From Burkholderiales bacterium (GTDB lineage Bacteria > Pseudomonadota > Gammaproteobacteria > Burkholderiales > Burkholderiaceae_E): DNA of 64,000 nucleotides. Numbering within the stretch: the first letter of the stretch is position 1; each line of letters opens with the position of its first letter. The notes beneath the pieces are model-generated. The model did no database searches, had not been told where the DNA came from, and worked only from the letters and a program-made list of their open reading frames with translations. This document shows positions 16,537 to 25,818 of the stretch, piece by piece. The stretch lies in contig JAPLQF010000043.1 of the NCBI GenBank assembly GCA_026399875.1, forward strand, positions 42,623 to 106,622, in the 5' to 3' direction. The position numbers and the translations under genes were made by a program.

Positions 16537-17763
16537 ATGAATACTCCAGCCCAGCCCCTTTCCGAACTGCAGGCACCACAGGCGTTTTCACTCGAGCCGC
16601 CTGCTGCTGTTGCACCGGTCGCCATCGAATCAGCCAGCGGCAAGGTACGACTGAAGCCCGAAGACGTGGCTGAGCTCGACACGCAGGTCCGTCAGTTCAT
16701 CGACGACATCACCGCGCACGACAGCCAGGACCCGATCTTCAAGCAGGCGGTCGAACGAATTCACTCAATGGGCGTCAAGGACATCGAGGCCTCTGCGGCG
16801 GTCTCCAATCGCATGCTCGATCGGCCGGTCAGTGCCTTGAATAACGGCTTGTTCGACAAGGGTGCCGAGATCGGCAAGTCTCTGATCGATCTGCGACGCC
16901 AGATCGAAGAACTCGACCCCTCCAGGCAAGGCGACCTGTTTTCGGCGCGCAAGCTGCTCGGAATCATCCCGCTTGGCAGCAAGTTGGCCGACTACTTCGA
17001 CCGCTATCAGTCCTCACAGTCGCACCTGAATGCGATCATCGAGTCGCTCAAGCGAGGCAAGGACGAACTGCTGCGCGACAACGCGGCGATCGAGCAGGAA
17101 AAAATCAACCTCTGGACCCTGATGGAGCGGCTGGAAAAGTACGTGCACATCGGCAAGAAGCTCGACGTCCAACTCGACGCCAAGGCGCGTGAGCTTGAGA
17201 CCTCCGACCCCGAGAAAGCGCGTGTGGTTCGCGAAGAGATGCTCTTTTACACCCGCCAGAAAGTCACAGACCTGCTGACACAACTGGCCGTGAACATTCA
17301 GGGCTACCTCGCGCTCGACATGATTCGCAAGAACAACCTCGAGTTGATGAAGGGTGTCGATCGGGCAACGACAACAACTGTCGCCGCACTGCGCACGGCA
17401 GTGATCGTCGCGCAGGCGCTATCGAACCAGAAGCTGGTGCTTGATCAGATCAGCGCACTCAACACTACAACCGGCAATCTGATCGCTGCCACCAGCGAAA
17501 TGCTGCGCGACCAGAGTGGTGCCATCCATCAGCAGGCGGCCTCCTCGACGATCGAGATTGCCAAGCTGCAGCAGGCCTTCGCCAACATTTATCAGACAAT
17601 GGATGCCATCGCCGACTTCAAGAGCAAGGCGCTCGATTCGATGCAGGTGACCGTCGATACCCTGACCAGCGAAGTGGCAAAAAGCCGTACCTATCTTGAC
17701 CGTGTGCGCCAGCAGGAGTCGGCGACCGCCTTGCAGCAGCCGCGCGGAGAGGTGTCGCTGTGA
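16537..17763 (+). CDS. TelA-family toxic anion resistance protein
   Basis: A 408-residue alpha-helical cytosolic protein of the TelA/KlaA family. After a 55-residue proline/alanine-rich lead, the TelA core is clear: SRQGDLFSARKLLGIIPLGSK, a DYFDRYQSSQSHLNAII helix, then EQEKINLWTLMERLEKYV and the NIQGYLALDMIRKNN / VDRATTTTVAALRTAVIVAQA repeat. TelA proteins are linked to tellurite and membrane-stress resistance, but the mechanism is unsettled. A Shine-Dalgarno (acagagga) precedes ATG 16537. Its stop overlaps the start of the VWA lipoprotein. Confidence 0.93.
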   Translation: MNTPAQPLSELQAPQAFSLEPPAAVAPVAIESASGKVRLKPEDVAELDTQVRQFIDDITAHDSQDPIFKQAVERIHSMGVKDIEASAAVSNRMLDRPVSALNNGLFDKGAEIGKSLIDLRRQIEELDPSRQGDLFSARKLLGIIPLGSKLADYFDRYQSSQSHLNAIIESLKRGKDELLRDNAAIEQEKINLWTLMERLEKYVHIGKKLDVQLDAKARELETSDPEKARVVREEMLFYTRQKVTDLLTQLAVNIQGYLALDMIRKNNLELMKGVDRATTTTVAALRTAVIVAQALSNQKLVLDQISALNTTTGNLIAATSEMLRDQSGAIHQQAASSTIEIAKLQQAFANIYQTMDAIADFKSKALDSMQVTVDTLTSEVAKSRTYLDRVRQQESATALQQPRGEVSL

Positions 17764-19361
17764 CATCCTTCGGCCGGCGCCGGCCGCTCAGGCTGGTGCT
17801 CGCGGCGGTGCTGGCGCTGGCATTACTTGCCTGCGGAAAGCGCGACGAGCCGCCCGCGGGCGTGCAAGCGCCCATCATCCCTCGCGAGGCCTTCACCATT
17901 CTGGCCGGATCTGAGCTGAAGGATCTGGAGGCCGCCATCGTCAGCGCGGCCAGTGCCGCCGGGGTTGACCTGAAGCTGTCTTATGCCGGGACGCTGGATA
18001 TCGTCGAGCGAGTCAATGCAGGCGAGCGCTTCGACGCCATCCTTCCGCCCAATGGCGCCTATCCGGCTCTGGCACTGCAAACCAAGCCCGTGGCCCGGGA
18101 AAAACTTTTTTACTCGCGTATCGCGCTCGGTGTAAAAGCCGCCAAGGTCGCCCAGCTCGGCTGGAACACCAACCCGCCGGGATGGGCCGAAATCGCCAAG
18201 GTCGCGGGCGCGGGCAAATTGCGCTATGGCATGACCAACCCGACCAGCTCGAACACCGGGATGAGCGCATTGTTCGCAGTGGCCTCGGCGCTGGCCGGAA
18301 AGACCGAAGACCTCGACACACAGGATGTCGATGAGAAGCAACTGCGGGCATTTCTGTCGGGTCAAAAGCTGACAGCCGGCAGCTCGGGCTGGCTGGCGCA
18401 GGCCTACATCGCAAATCCTGCGGCAATTGATGCAATGGTCAATTACGAGGCCGTGATCCTGCGCGCCAACGAGACCCTGGCGCCAGCCGACAAATTGATC
18501 CTGATCTATCCGCGCGACGGCATGATTTCAGCCGATTACCCGCTGATGCTGCTCAACGGCGACAAGCGTGACGCCTACAACCGACTGGTCGCAGCCCTGA
18601 AGGCGGCACCATTCCAGCGCGACGCTCTGTCGGGTGCCTTCCTGCGGCCCGCCAATCCCGATGTCGCGGCGGCCAGTGCATTGCCCCTGACCGCCGTATC
18701 TGAACTGGGCTTTCCGAATCGGCTCGAAGTCATCGACGCAGTGCTTGGCGCCTATCAGGCGCAGTGGCGCAAGCCTGCGACCTCGATCTTCGTACTCGAC
18801 GTCAGCGGCTCAATGAAAGGACCACGCCTGATCGCAATGCGGGATGCCCTGAAAGGATTGACGGGCGCGGAGGATTCGAACACTGCCGCAAGCGCCAGCA
18901 ACCGTTACAGCGCATTCCAGAGCCGCGAGCGAGTGGTTCTGATCACCTTTTCCAGCCAGGCCTCGGCACCGGTCTGGGTCCGCTTCGACGCCGACAAGAT
19001 CGACGCGGCTCGCGCCTCCCTGCGCCAGCAGGCCGACGCGATGGTGGCAGACGGCGGGACCGCCATCTACTCGGCGCTTTCGGTCGCCCAGGAGCTGGCT
19101 CGCCAGGAGCTCGCAAGGGAACCCGATCGCCTTGTGAGCATCGTTTTGCTGACCGACGGCGAGAGTAATGCCGGCATGCCGCTCGAGGACTTTCGTGCCC
19201 GATACAGCGGCGGGTTTGCAGCCCGCATCTTCCCGATCCTTTTTGGCGAAGGTAACGTTTCCGAGATGCAGCAGATTGCACGGCTCTCGGGCGGACGGGA
19301 ATTCGACGGGCGCAACCTGCAGCTCAGGCAGGTCTTCAAGGAAATTCGCGGCTACCAGTGA
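17760..19361 (+). CDS. lipoprotein with solute-binding domain fused to a VWA domain
   Basis: A 533-residue lipoprotein starting at GTG 17760, overlapping telA by 4 bases. The signal ends at lipobox LLAC with Cys25. Residues about 43-300 look like a type-2 periplasmic solute-binding domain (FTILAGSELKDLEAAI; YGMTNPTSSNTGMSAL; NYEAVILRANE). Residues 340-533 are a von Willebrand A domain with the metal-ion site DVSGS (Asp347, Ser349, Ser351), a GGTAIY threonine loop and LLTDGESN. It should sit on the periplasmic face of a membrane and may link ligand sensing to protein assembly. The fusion is unusual and ties this operon together. Confidence 0.9.
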   Translation: MTSFGRRRPLRLVLAAVLALALLACGKRDEPPAGVQAPIIPREAFTILAGSELKDLEAAIVSAASAAGVDLKLSYAGTLDIVERVNAGERFDAILPPNGAYPALALQTKPVAREKLFYSRIALGVKAAKVAQLGWNTNPPGWAEIAKVAGAGKLRYGMTNPTSSNTGMSALFAVASALAGKTEDLDTQDVDEKQLRAFLSGQKLTAGSSGWLAQAYIANPAAIDAMVNYEAVILRANETLAPADKLILIYPRDGMISADYPLMLLNGDKRDAYNRLVAALKAAPFQRDALSGAFLRPANPDVAAASALPLTAVSELGFPNRLEVIDAVLGAYQAQWRKPATSIFVLDVSGSMKGPRLIAMRDALKGLTGAEDSNTAASASNRYSAFQSRERVVLITFSSQASAPVWVRFDADKIDAARASLRQQADAMVADGGTAIYSALSVAQELARQELAREPDRLVSIVLLTDGESNAGMPLEDFRARYSGGFAARIFPILFGEGNVSEMQQIARLSGGREFDGRNLQLRQVFKEIRGYQ

Positions 19362-19385
19362 TGCGAAGATCTATGTTGTCAGTTC

Positions 19386-20015
19386 ATGGCTGAGCGCACG
19401 CTGAAGCTTCGGGCATTGCTGTTTCTCTACAGCACGGCCAACATTTCAGGCTGCGCACTCGCGCTGCTCGGTCCGGTCTTGCTGTTTGCCGGGGTCATCG
19501 ACAATGGCTGGATGCTGATCACCGCCGGGCTGTATGCCGCAGGCTGGTTGCTGGGTCGCAAGCCAGCCGAACTCGAGCGCCATATCGAGGACAGCCTGAG
19601 CCTGGAGCAGATGCTGGTGCGTCTGGACCGATTGGTCGCGCAGGCCAAGCCACACCTGACCGACGAGATGCGCAGGCGTCTGGACCGGGTACGCGAGTCG
19701 ATCGGCGAGGTTCTGCCACGGCTTCTGGTTGCCCGGTCGCACGATGACGACCTGTACACCGTGCGCGAGACAGTCTTGCGCTATCTGCCCGAGACGCTTG
19801 CCAACTATGTCGCGCTGCCGCCCGCATTCCGGACGACGCACGTCCTGAAAGACGGCAAGACCGCCCGCCAGCTGCTGGACGAACAGCTCGCCCTGCTCGA
19901 TGACAAGCTCCGGGAAGTGGTTGCCAATGTGGCGGCAAGCGATGCAAATGCGCTGATTGCAAATGGCCAGTTTCTGGAGATGAAGTTCAATCAGCCCGAC
20001 TTTCTCGAACGCTGA
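19386..20015 (+). CDS. membrane protein with cytosolic helical tail, last gene of the TelA operon
   Basis: A 209-residue protein. Two transmembrane helices lie within residues 9-58 (LLFLYSTANISGCALALLGPV; WMLITAGLYAAGWLL). The remaining 150 residues are charged and helical (SLEQMLVRLDRLVAQAKPHL; TARQLLDEQLALLDDKLREVV), probably cytosolic. TelA genes are often followed by XpaC-like membrane proteins, and this may play that part, though I cannot show homology by eye. Starts 24 bases after the VWA lipoprotein gene. Confidence 0.75.
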   Translation: MAERTLKLRALLFLYSTANISGCALALLGPVLLFAGVIDNGWMLITAGLYAAGWLLGRKPAELERHIEDSLSLEQMLVRLDRLVAQAKPHLTDEMRRRLDRVRESIGEVLPRLLVARSHDDDLYTVRETVLRYLPETLANYVALPPAFRTTHVLKDGKTARQLLDEQLALLDDKLREVVANVAASDANALIANGQFLEMKFNQPDFLER

Positions 20016-20239
20016 GGACATCGCCTCCTTCGCCTGCGTCACCTCAACAATCAACCCAGACCACATCTGTTTTCGACCCGGGCAATCGCCCTGGCGGTCT
20101 GATTGAATCAACCTGATACCAAGGGCGCCAGGCGGCACTGACTCTGACGCAGCCCGTTCAGTCGGGTATTGATGCCGGCGATCGGATTTCGTGACCGTGC
20201 GGCCAGACAGGCTCAAGCTTGATAATTGCCTGCCGATAT

Positions 20240-20260
20240 CTCTCGTAGCCCCAACGAGAG
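20240..20260. promoter_or_regulatory. 7-bp inverted repeat just upstream of the FG-GAP lipoprotein gene
   Basis: CTCTCGT at 20240-20246 and ACGAGAG at 20254-20260 form a perfect stem with a 7-base loop, ending six bases before the ATG at 20267. In mRNA it would partly mask the ribosome binding site. The rest of the 251-base gap upstream shows no other element. Confidence 0.4.
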
Positions 20261-20266
20261 CGCACG

Positions 20267-21817
20267 ATGCCCACCAACAGACTTCGCTGCGCTGCAGCCT
20301 GCATACTCCTGCCGTTTTTGGCCAGCCTGGTCGCATGCGGCGGCGCCGGCGGTGGCAACAGCAGCACAAACACGACAGCGACTGCGACATCGACTGCACC
20401 GACCACGGCAGCGCCCACTGCAGCGCCCACTGTCAACCTTGCCCTGTCATCAAGCAAAGCCTCGGTCAACAGTCCGGTGACACTGAGCTGGTCGTCGACC
20501 GATGCCACCAGCTGCAACAGTTCGGGCTCATGGTCGGGCGGGCAAGCCGCGCATGGCAGCAAGTCGATCACGCCCGCTGCCGGCGGGCAATTCAGCTACA
20601 CCATCGCCTGCACTGGCGCAGGCGGCTCAGCCGCCAAAACCGTCGTCCTGACCGTCCCGATGCCGGTTCTGGCGACCAGCTACGAGAACAAGAACGACAT
20701 CGCGCTCGACGATCCGAAGCTGCCCAATCTTCAGGACATTCCTGGTGTCACCCTCGAGTCCGGCGAACAGAATCTCGGTCAGCGAGGCATGGCCTTTGCG
20801 GATTTTCTGCAGGAAGGCACCTTCAGCGCAATCACTGCCTCGACCTTCTACAAGAATGCCTTTCCGGGCAGCAATCCTCTGAAATGGCCGGACTCACCGG
20901 CCAAGCTGTACTTTCTTCGCAAGGACGCCAGCGGCAAATGGACCGACGTCACCAACCAGCTGATCAAGAACCCCAGCGAACGCACGATCTGCGTGAGCCC
21001 CGGGTTCATCGAGATCGCCGATATGAACAAGGATGGCAGGCCCGATGCGGTCATCAGTTGCACCGGCCCCGACTTCACCATCAACGGCGTTTTCGATGAC
21101 AGCTCGCTGCAGTATGCAGTGCTGAGTCAGCCTGATGGCAGCTATCGGGTCGTGATGCTGGCCGTACCATCAATCTATGCACATCAGGTGGCGCTGGCGG
21201 ACATCGATGGTGATGGCAATGTCGACATCCTGTCGGTCGATACCGGACGTTTTCGTACGCCGATCGTGCTGTGGGGCAACGGCGACGGCACCATCCGGGT
21301 CGATGCGACGCGCTTTCCGAGCGACATGTCCCAGAAGGCGATCTATGGCATCCGGGCCATTCCGATCAACGGCAAGATCAATGTCGTGGTCTCGGGCAAC
21401 CCCACCGGCGCTCAGGCCGGTCCGCCGGCATCGAATGAATACGGCACGAAAGTGCTGCAATACATCGGCGGCAAATTTGAGGTTGTGAAAGATCTGAGTG
21501 CTGGCATTCCCAAGGTCAGCAGCACCGGCCTGACCTATGCCCTTGCACTGGACGCGATCTACAAGGGGGGCTACTACTACTTCCTTCGCGTCAACGGCGA
21601 CTACACCGGCAGTGCCATCGTCAAGACCGATGCCGCAACCGGCGCAAGCACCCTGCTGACCGAGGTGGTCCGTGGCAACACCTCCGACACCAGTGGTGTG
21701 CTCAAACTCACCAGTGCCAACAACTTCGTCTCGCAGATGGGCAACTGCGGTCCCAATGCGATCAAGTTGACCGACTACTTCCATTACCAGTGCAGCTTCA
21801 GCATCCCTTTGCGATGA
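20267..21817 (+). CDS. FG-GAP/VCBS-type repeat lipoprotein
   Basis: A 516-residue lipoprotein: signal and lipobox LVAC (Cys24), then a Thr/Ala/Ser/Pro-rich linker (residues 28-60). An Ig-like beta domain follows (ASVNSPVTLSWSSTDATSC), a pattern common in cell-surface adhesion proteins. The C-terminal two thirds hold calcium-binding FG-GAP-like loops DMNKDGRPDAV and DIDGDGNVDIL. It is probably anchored in the outer membrane facing outward. The ligand is unknown. No operon partner is obvious, although the next gene starts 28 bases downstream. Confidence 0.85.
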   Translation: MPTNRLRCAAACILLPFLASLVACGGAGGGNSSTNTTATATSTAPTTAAPTAAPTVNLALSSSKASVNSPVTLSWSSTDATSCNSSGSWSGGQAAHGSKSITPAAGGQFSYTIACTGAGGSAAKTVVLTVPMPVLATSYENKNDIALDDPKLPNLQDIPGVTLESGEQNLGQRGMAFADFLQEGTFSAITASTFYKNAFPGSNPLKWPDSPAKLYFLRKDASGKWTDVTNQLIKNPSERTICVSPGFIEIADMNKDGRPDAVISCTGPDFTINGVFDDSSLQYAVLSQPDGSYRVVMLAVPSIYAHQVALADIDGDGNVDILSVDTGRFRTPIVLWGNGDGTIRVDATRFPSDMSQKAIYGIRAIPINGKINVVVSGNPTGAQAGPPASNEYGTKVLQYIGGKFEVVKDLSAGIPKVSSTGLTYALALDAIYKGGYYYFLRVNGDYTGSAIVKTDAATGASTLLTEVVRGNTSDTSGVLKLTSANNFVSQMGNCGPNAIKLTDYFHYQCSFSIPLR

Positions 21818-21845
21818 GCGGCCAGAGCAACAGGCATCGAACACC

Positions 21846-23696
21846 ATGGCACCCTTGATGAGAACCGGACTGGCAATCGGGGGCGCCGTGCTCCTGACGG
21901 TCGCGGGATGGCTCGGATCGGCCGCATATGTCGGCTCACAGACCGAGGCGGCCTTGCAATCGCTCAAGGCCGCAGCGCCTGACGATGGCGCCAGCTTTCG
22001 GCTGACCAGACTTGATCATCAACGGGGCTGGTTCTCATCATCAGGCACCGCCGACATCGCACTGGCCGACGACTGCTCCGCCGCCAATGGGTCTGACGCC
22101 TCAGGACCCCTTGCAAAGGTGGCGTACCGCATCTCCCATCTGCCCTTGCCCTCGGGTCTGGCCCGATTCGACTGGGTCGCCACCCCGATCGGCGAAGCGG
22201 CCGAGGAACTGATCGCCCTGATCGGTCCCAACTCGACAATCGCCGGATCCGGAAAAGTCGCGCTCCAGGGTGAGATCAGCAGCGACTTTGCAATCCCGGA
22301 ACTGACCCGGCGAAGTATCGGGCTGAAGGCATCAGCATCAGCCGGTACTGTCCGCCTTGATCGAAAAACCATTTTTCTCGACTGGAAACTCGATCGGCTG
22401 ACGATGCGCTCGGCCGGCCAAACGGCCCAAGTCAACGGGCTGTCAGTGTCGATTGATCTGCATGACCGACAATTGGGCACTGGATCGTATGGGGTCGATA
22501 TCGACAAGCTGAGCCTTCGTGATGGCACCGTCGAGGGTTTGTCGCTGCTGACCAAAGCGGTTGTCCGCGACGACCGCTTCGACACAAGCGTGGCAACGAA
22601 GGTGCTCCAACTGGATGTCGGCAGTGAGTCGATCAGGAACCTGCAGTTCGACTTCGCGGTGACCGATCTGGATGCCACCAGCGCGCAGGTCTTGAATCAG
22701 GTGTTTCGCGCGAGTTGCGGCTTCCAGCAGATGACTGCTGACGAGCAGTCACGCACACGACAGGCGCTGGGCAGCATGCTTGCGCGAGGAATGAAAGTCG
22801 GTCTGCGAAAGCTGGCACTGACCACTGAAGACGGCTCGATCGATGGACGTATCGAAGTCGAAATGACGCCCTCGAAAGACGACACGCCATCATTGGTCAA
22901 ACAGCTTCGCTCGAGCGGCGAAGTCAGCCTGTCGCTCAAACGGCTCAGCAATGAGCAGCGCGAGGCCATCCTTGGGCTGGGGTTTGAGCAGAGCCAGGAC
23001 AACGCGCTCAAAGCGAGGTTCGAGATCAGCAGCGCCGCACTCACCGTCAATGGCAAGCCTCAACAGGGCGTCGATATCGCCATGCTGGTCGAGGGCCTGC
23101 ACAGCGCCGATCTGACCCTGGCATCGATGCTGAACCCCGGCAGTCAATCGAAAAAGCCGCTTTCCGATGCGCTCACTGCGGTCCTTGTGCCGGCAGCACC
23201 GGTCACTCAGGCGGATTTGCCCGGTGATATTGCAATGTTTGTCGAGCGTCGCGACAGCTGCGAGCACTTCGCCGGCGAAGATGGCTATGACGCCGAACGG
23301 GCGGCCTTCCTGACAAAGAATATCGTCGAACTGTGTACCGGCTCGAAAAAGCAGCTCATCGCCCTCCGCAAGAAATACACCGGCAATGCGACTGCCATCG
23401 CAGCCCTGCAGAAATACGATCTGGACCTCGATCTTCGGGCTTGCCCGGGCCGCTATGACCCGAGCGCCTGGACCGGCTGTGTCGGCAGCCGAGAGTTACC
23501 AGGCGGTGACGGTTACAGCGGCGGATATCTGAACGGCAAAGCGCATGGTCTGGGCATCTATCAGTTCGCCGATGGCCGAAAGTACGACGGAAATTATTCG
23601 ATGGGCGTGCGACACGGCACCGGAATCGAATACCGAGCCGATGGAACGATCGCCCTCAGCGGGCGATGGGATCAGGGCAAATATATCGAACCGTGA
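21846..23696 (+). CDS. DUF945 (YdgA-like) protein fused to MORN repeats
   Basis: A 616-residue envelope protein. An N-terminal membrane anchor (LAIGGAVLLTVAGWLGSAAYV) leads into a YdgA/DUF945-type region (LTRLDHQRGWFSSSGTADIAL is the family's diagnostic start) that continues to about residue 440. The last 60 residues carry MORN-type glycine/tyrosine repeats (GYSGGYLNGKAHGLGIYQF; KYDGNYSMGVRHGTGIEY). DUF945 proteins are periplasmic with unknown role; MORN repeats often mediate lipid or protein contact. I have not seen this fusion described. Cysteine pairs around residues 505-545 may form disulfides. Confidence 0.85.
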   Translation: MAPLMRTGLAIGGAVLLTVAGWLGSAAYVGSQTEAALQSLKAAAPDDGASFRLTRLDHQRGWFSSSGTADIALADDCSAANGSDASGPLAKVAYRISHLPLPSGLARFDWVATPIGEAAEELIALIGPNSTIAGSGKVALQGEISSDFAIPELTRRSIGLKASASAGTVRLDRKTIFLDWKLDRLTMRSAGQTAQVNGLSVSIDLHDRQLGTGSYGVDIDKLSLRDGTVEGLSLLTKAVVRDDRFDTSVATKVLQLDVGSESIRNLQFDFAVTDLDATSAQVLNQVFRASCGFQQMTADEQSRTRQALGSMLARGMKVGLRKLALTTEDGSIDGRIEVEMTPSKDDTPSLVKQLRSSGEVSLSLKRLSNEQREAILGLGFEQSQDNALKARFEISSAALTVNGKPQQGVDIAMLVEGLHSADLTLASMLNPGSQSKKPLSDALTAVLVPAAPVTQADLPGDIAMFVERRDSCEHFAGEDGYDAERAAFLTKNIVELCTGSKKQLIALRKKYTGNATAIAALQKYDLDLDLRACPGRYDPSAWTGCVGSRELPGGDGYSGGYLNGKAHGLGIYQFADGRKYDGNYSMGVRHGTGIEYRADGTIALSGRWDQGKYIEP

Positions 23697-23741
23697 TCGG
23701 TCCGGCGCAAATCAGACTGTTCTGGTGCTATACAGGCAGTC

Positions 23742-24986
23742 ATGGGCGCACACCCCCGCATCTTTTACGGCTACTGGCTCGTGCTGGCCGGCTTCGTCAC
23801 CCAGTTCCTGTCGGTTGGCGCGATGAACTATTCCATCGGCGCCTTCATGCTGCCGATGACCAGCGATCTGTCATGGAGCCGGGCTGAGTTCATCCTGCCA
23901 CGCAGTCTCGGCCAGTTCGTGATGGCCTTCACCGGCTTTTACATCGGCAGCCATGTCGACCGTCTCGGTGCGCGGACTTTCGTGCTGGCCGGCCTCCTCA
24001 TTCTGACTGCGGCCTTGTGGGGCCTGTCGATGATCCAGGCCTGGTGGCAATGGGTGATCCTGAACGGCGTCCTGCTCACCGTCGGCGCGTCGCTGATTGG
24101 CAGCCTGGTGGTGAACGTGACCCTGTCGAAATGGTTTGTCGCCAATCGCGGCCAGGCGATCGGGTGGTCATCGATGGGGGTGTCCTTCGCGGGCATCGGC
24201 CTGACACCGGTCATCACCAGCTATATCGATGCCTATGGCTGGCGCTCGGGCTGGCAGGCCATGGCGGTGGCCACCCTGGTGCTGGCACTTCCTGCAGCCC
24301 TGATGATGCGGCGTGCCCCGGAAGATTACGGCCTCAATCCCGATGGCCGCAGCGCCGCGCAAATGAACACCGAGGCGGGTGCCAGAGCGCAGGCCGATTA
24401 CGACACCTCGATCACGCGCGGGCAGGCGCTGCGCATGCCCTTGTTCTACATGCTGGTCGGTGCGTTCAGCATGTTTCAGGTACTGATTCCGGTGGTGCTC
24501 TTCCAGACCATCCCTTTCATGACCGACGCCGGCTACTCGCGCAGCACCGCTGCGCTGATGATTACCATCGCGTCGGTGCCTGCACTCGTGACCAAGCCGA
24601 TGTGGGGATGGCTGATCGATCGTGTGAATCCCAAGCCGCTGGCGGCCTTCAGCGTCGCGCTCTCCGGGCTGGCACTGATCATGATCGTCCTGAGTGTCCA
24701 GTCGCGCTCCATGAATCTGGAGTACCTGGCGTTTTTCATACTGGGCATCGGATGGGGCGGCGTGATTCCGATGCAGGAAGTGATCTGGGCCTCGTACTTC
24801 GGCCGACGCTATCTGGGTGCAGTGCGCAGTGCTGCCCTGCCCTTTGCGCTCATTCTTGGGGCTGGCGGGCCGCTCGCGGTCGGCCATTATCATGATGTGG
24901 TCGGCAACTATGATGGCGCCTTCATCATTGTCGGCTGCATGAGCCTGGTGGCGGGTGCGCTGATTCTGGCCCTGCCCCGTCGTTAG
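23742..24986 (+). CDS. MFS transporter
   Basis: A 414-residue major facilitator with about twelve transmembrane helices. Recognisable marks are GFYIGSHVDRLGAR between helices 2 and 3 (the loop 2-3 G-x-x-x-D-R motif), WGWLIDRVNPKPLA in the matching second half, and helix-rich ends (MLPMTSDLSWSRAEF; ALILALPRR). The layout is of the monocarboxylate/oxalate-like branch that imports organic acids. The substrate is unknown. It lies beside a catabolic block on the opposite strand and could supply it. Confidence 0.92.
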   Translation: MGAHPRIFYGYWLVLAGFVTQFLSVGAMNYSIGAFMLPMTSDLSWSRAEFILPRSLGQFVMAFTGFYIGSHVDRLGARTFVLAGLLILTAALWGLSMIQAWWQWVILNGVLLTVGASLIGSLVVNVTLSKWFVANRGQAIGWSSMGVSFAGIGLTPVITSYIDAYGWRSGWQAMAVATLVLALPAALMMRRAPEDYGLNPDGRSAAQMNTEAGARAQADYDTSITRGQALRMPLFYMLVGAFSMFQVLIPVVLFQTIPFMTDAGYSRSTAALMITIASVPALVTKPMWGWLIDRVNPKPLAAFSVALSGLALIMIVLSVQSRSMNLEYLAFFILGIGWGGVIPMQEVIWASYFGRRYLGAVRSAALPFALILGAGGPLAVGHYHDVVGNYDGAFIIVGCMSLVAGALILALPRR

Positions 24987-25043
24987 TCTGAGACTGGCCG
25001 GGCTTGCCTGGTCGGCTTAGCCACGGATCGATACGGAGTATTG

Positions 25044-25799
25044 ATGACCCTGCGAGACCTGATCCGCTGCATCGTCAGCCTGAGCTTTGGCATCGGCCTG
25101 AACCCTTCTGTCGGCGCCACAGAGCCGCCGCAACGCCTGGTACATGGCCTGTTATGGGATGCCCATGAAGTCACGGTCGGACAGGTAGCGGCTTATGCCC
25201 GAGCGTCCGGCTTCGTCAGCCAGGCCGAAAAAGACGGTGGCGGTTTTGTATTCGAGTCGGGTTGGGTACAAAAGCGCGGTTGGACCTGGCGCAAACCTTT
25301 CGGCGTTGACGCTGCGGAAAATGAGCCGGCCGTTCACCTCACATTCGATGAGGCGCTTGGGGTCTGCCGGCATGCAGGCAAGCGCCTGCCGAACGACACC
25401 GAATGGGTCAAAGCTGCCTTCCTTGAACAGCGTCAACCGGTGCCTGCAGGATGGGTTGCGGGAAAGCGCTATGCCTTCCCGAACGGCGATTCATCCGCAG
25501 GCAGCAACTACCTCAACTCTGCCATCGCGGCCAAAGGCGTCGCGCCGAAAAGCGTTCTGATGCGGGGTACAGGGCATGTGCCGGTGATGCAGACACCGGC
25601 CGGCGTCAATGGCTTGTGGGATATGGGCGGCAATGTCTGGGAATGGGTCGACAGCGGAGCAGGACAGGAGCGCGTCACTCGCGGTGCGTCATGGTGGTAT
25701 GGCCCGGAGCGACAGCGCGAAGAAGACCTGGCAACGAAGCCTCGGGACACACGAGTGGTCTATATCGGTTTTCGGTGCGTCCAAACACCCGCCAACTGA
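25044..25799 (+). CDS. formylglycine-generating-enzyme-like (SUMF1/FGE-sulfatase domain) protein
   Basis: A 251-residue protein with a signal-like start and the SUMF1 fold: HEVTVGQVAAYARASGFVSQ, a GWTWRKPFG loop, ENEPAVHLTFDEA, GKRLPNDTEWVKAAF, then GLWDMGGNVWEWV and RVTRGASWWYGP. True FGEs oxidise a sulfatase cysteine to formylglycine using copper-binding cysteines; here I see no pair of active-site cysteines, so it may be a catalytically different member. The start ATG 25044 is preceded by cggagta. No sulfatase gene is nearby. Confidence 0.85.
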   Translation: MTLRDLIRCIVSLSFGIGLNPSVGATEPPQRLVHGLLWDAHEVTVGQVAAYARASGFVSQAEKDGGGFVFESGWVQKRGWTWRKPFGVDAAENEPAVHLTFDEALGVCRHAGKRLPNDTEWVKAAFLEQRQPVPAGWVAGKRYAFPNGDSSAGSNYLNSAIAAKGVAPKSVLMRGTGHVPVMQTPAGVNGLWDMGGNVWEWVDSGAGQERVTRGASWWYGPERQREEDLATKPRDTRVVYIGFRCVQTPAN

Positions 25800-25818
25800 T
25801 CAACAACCCTGTCGACCT

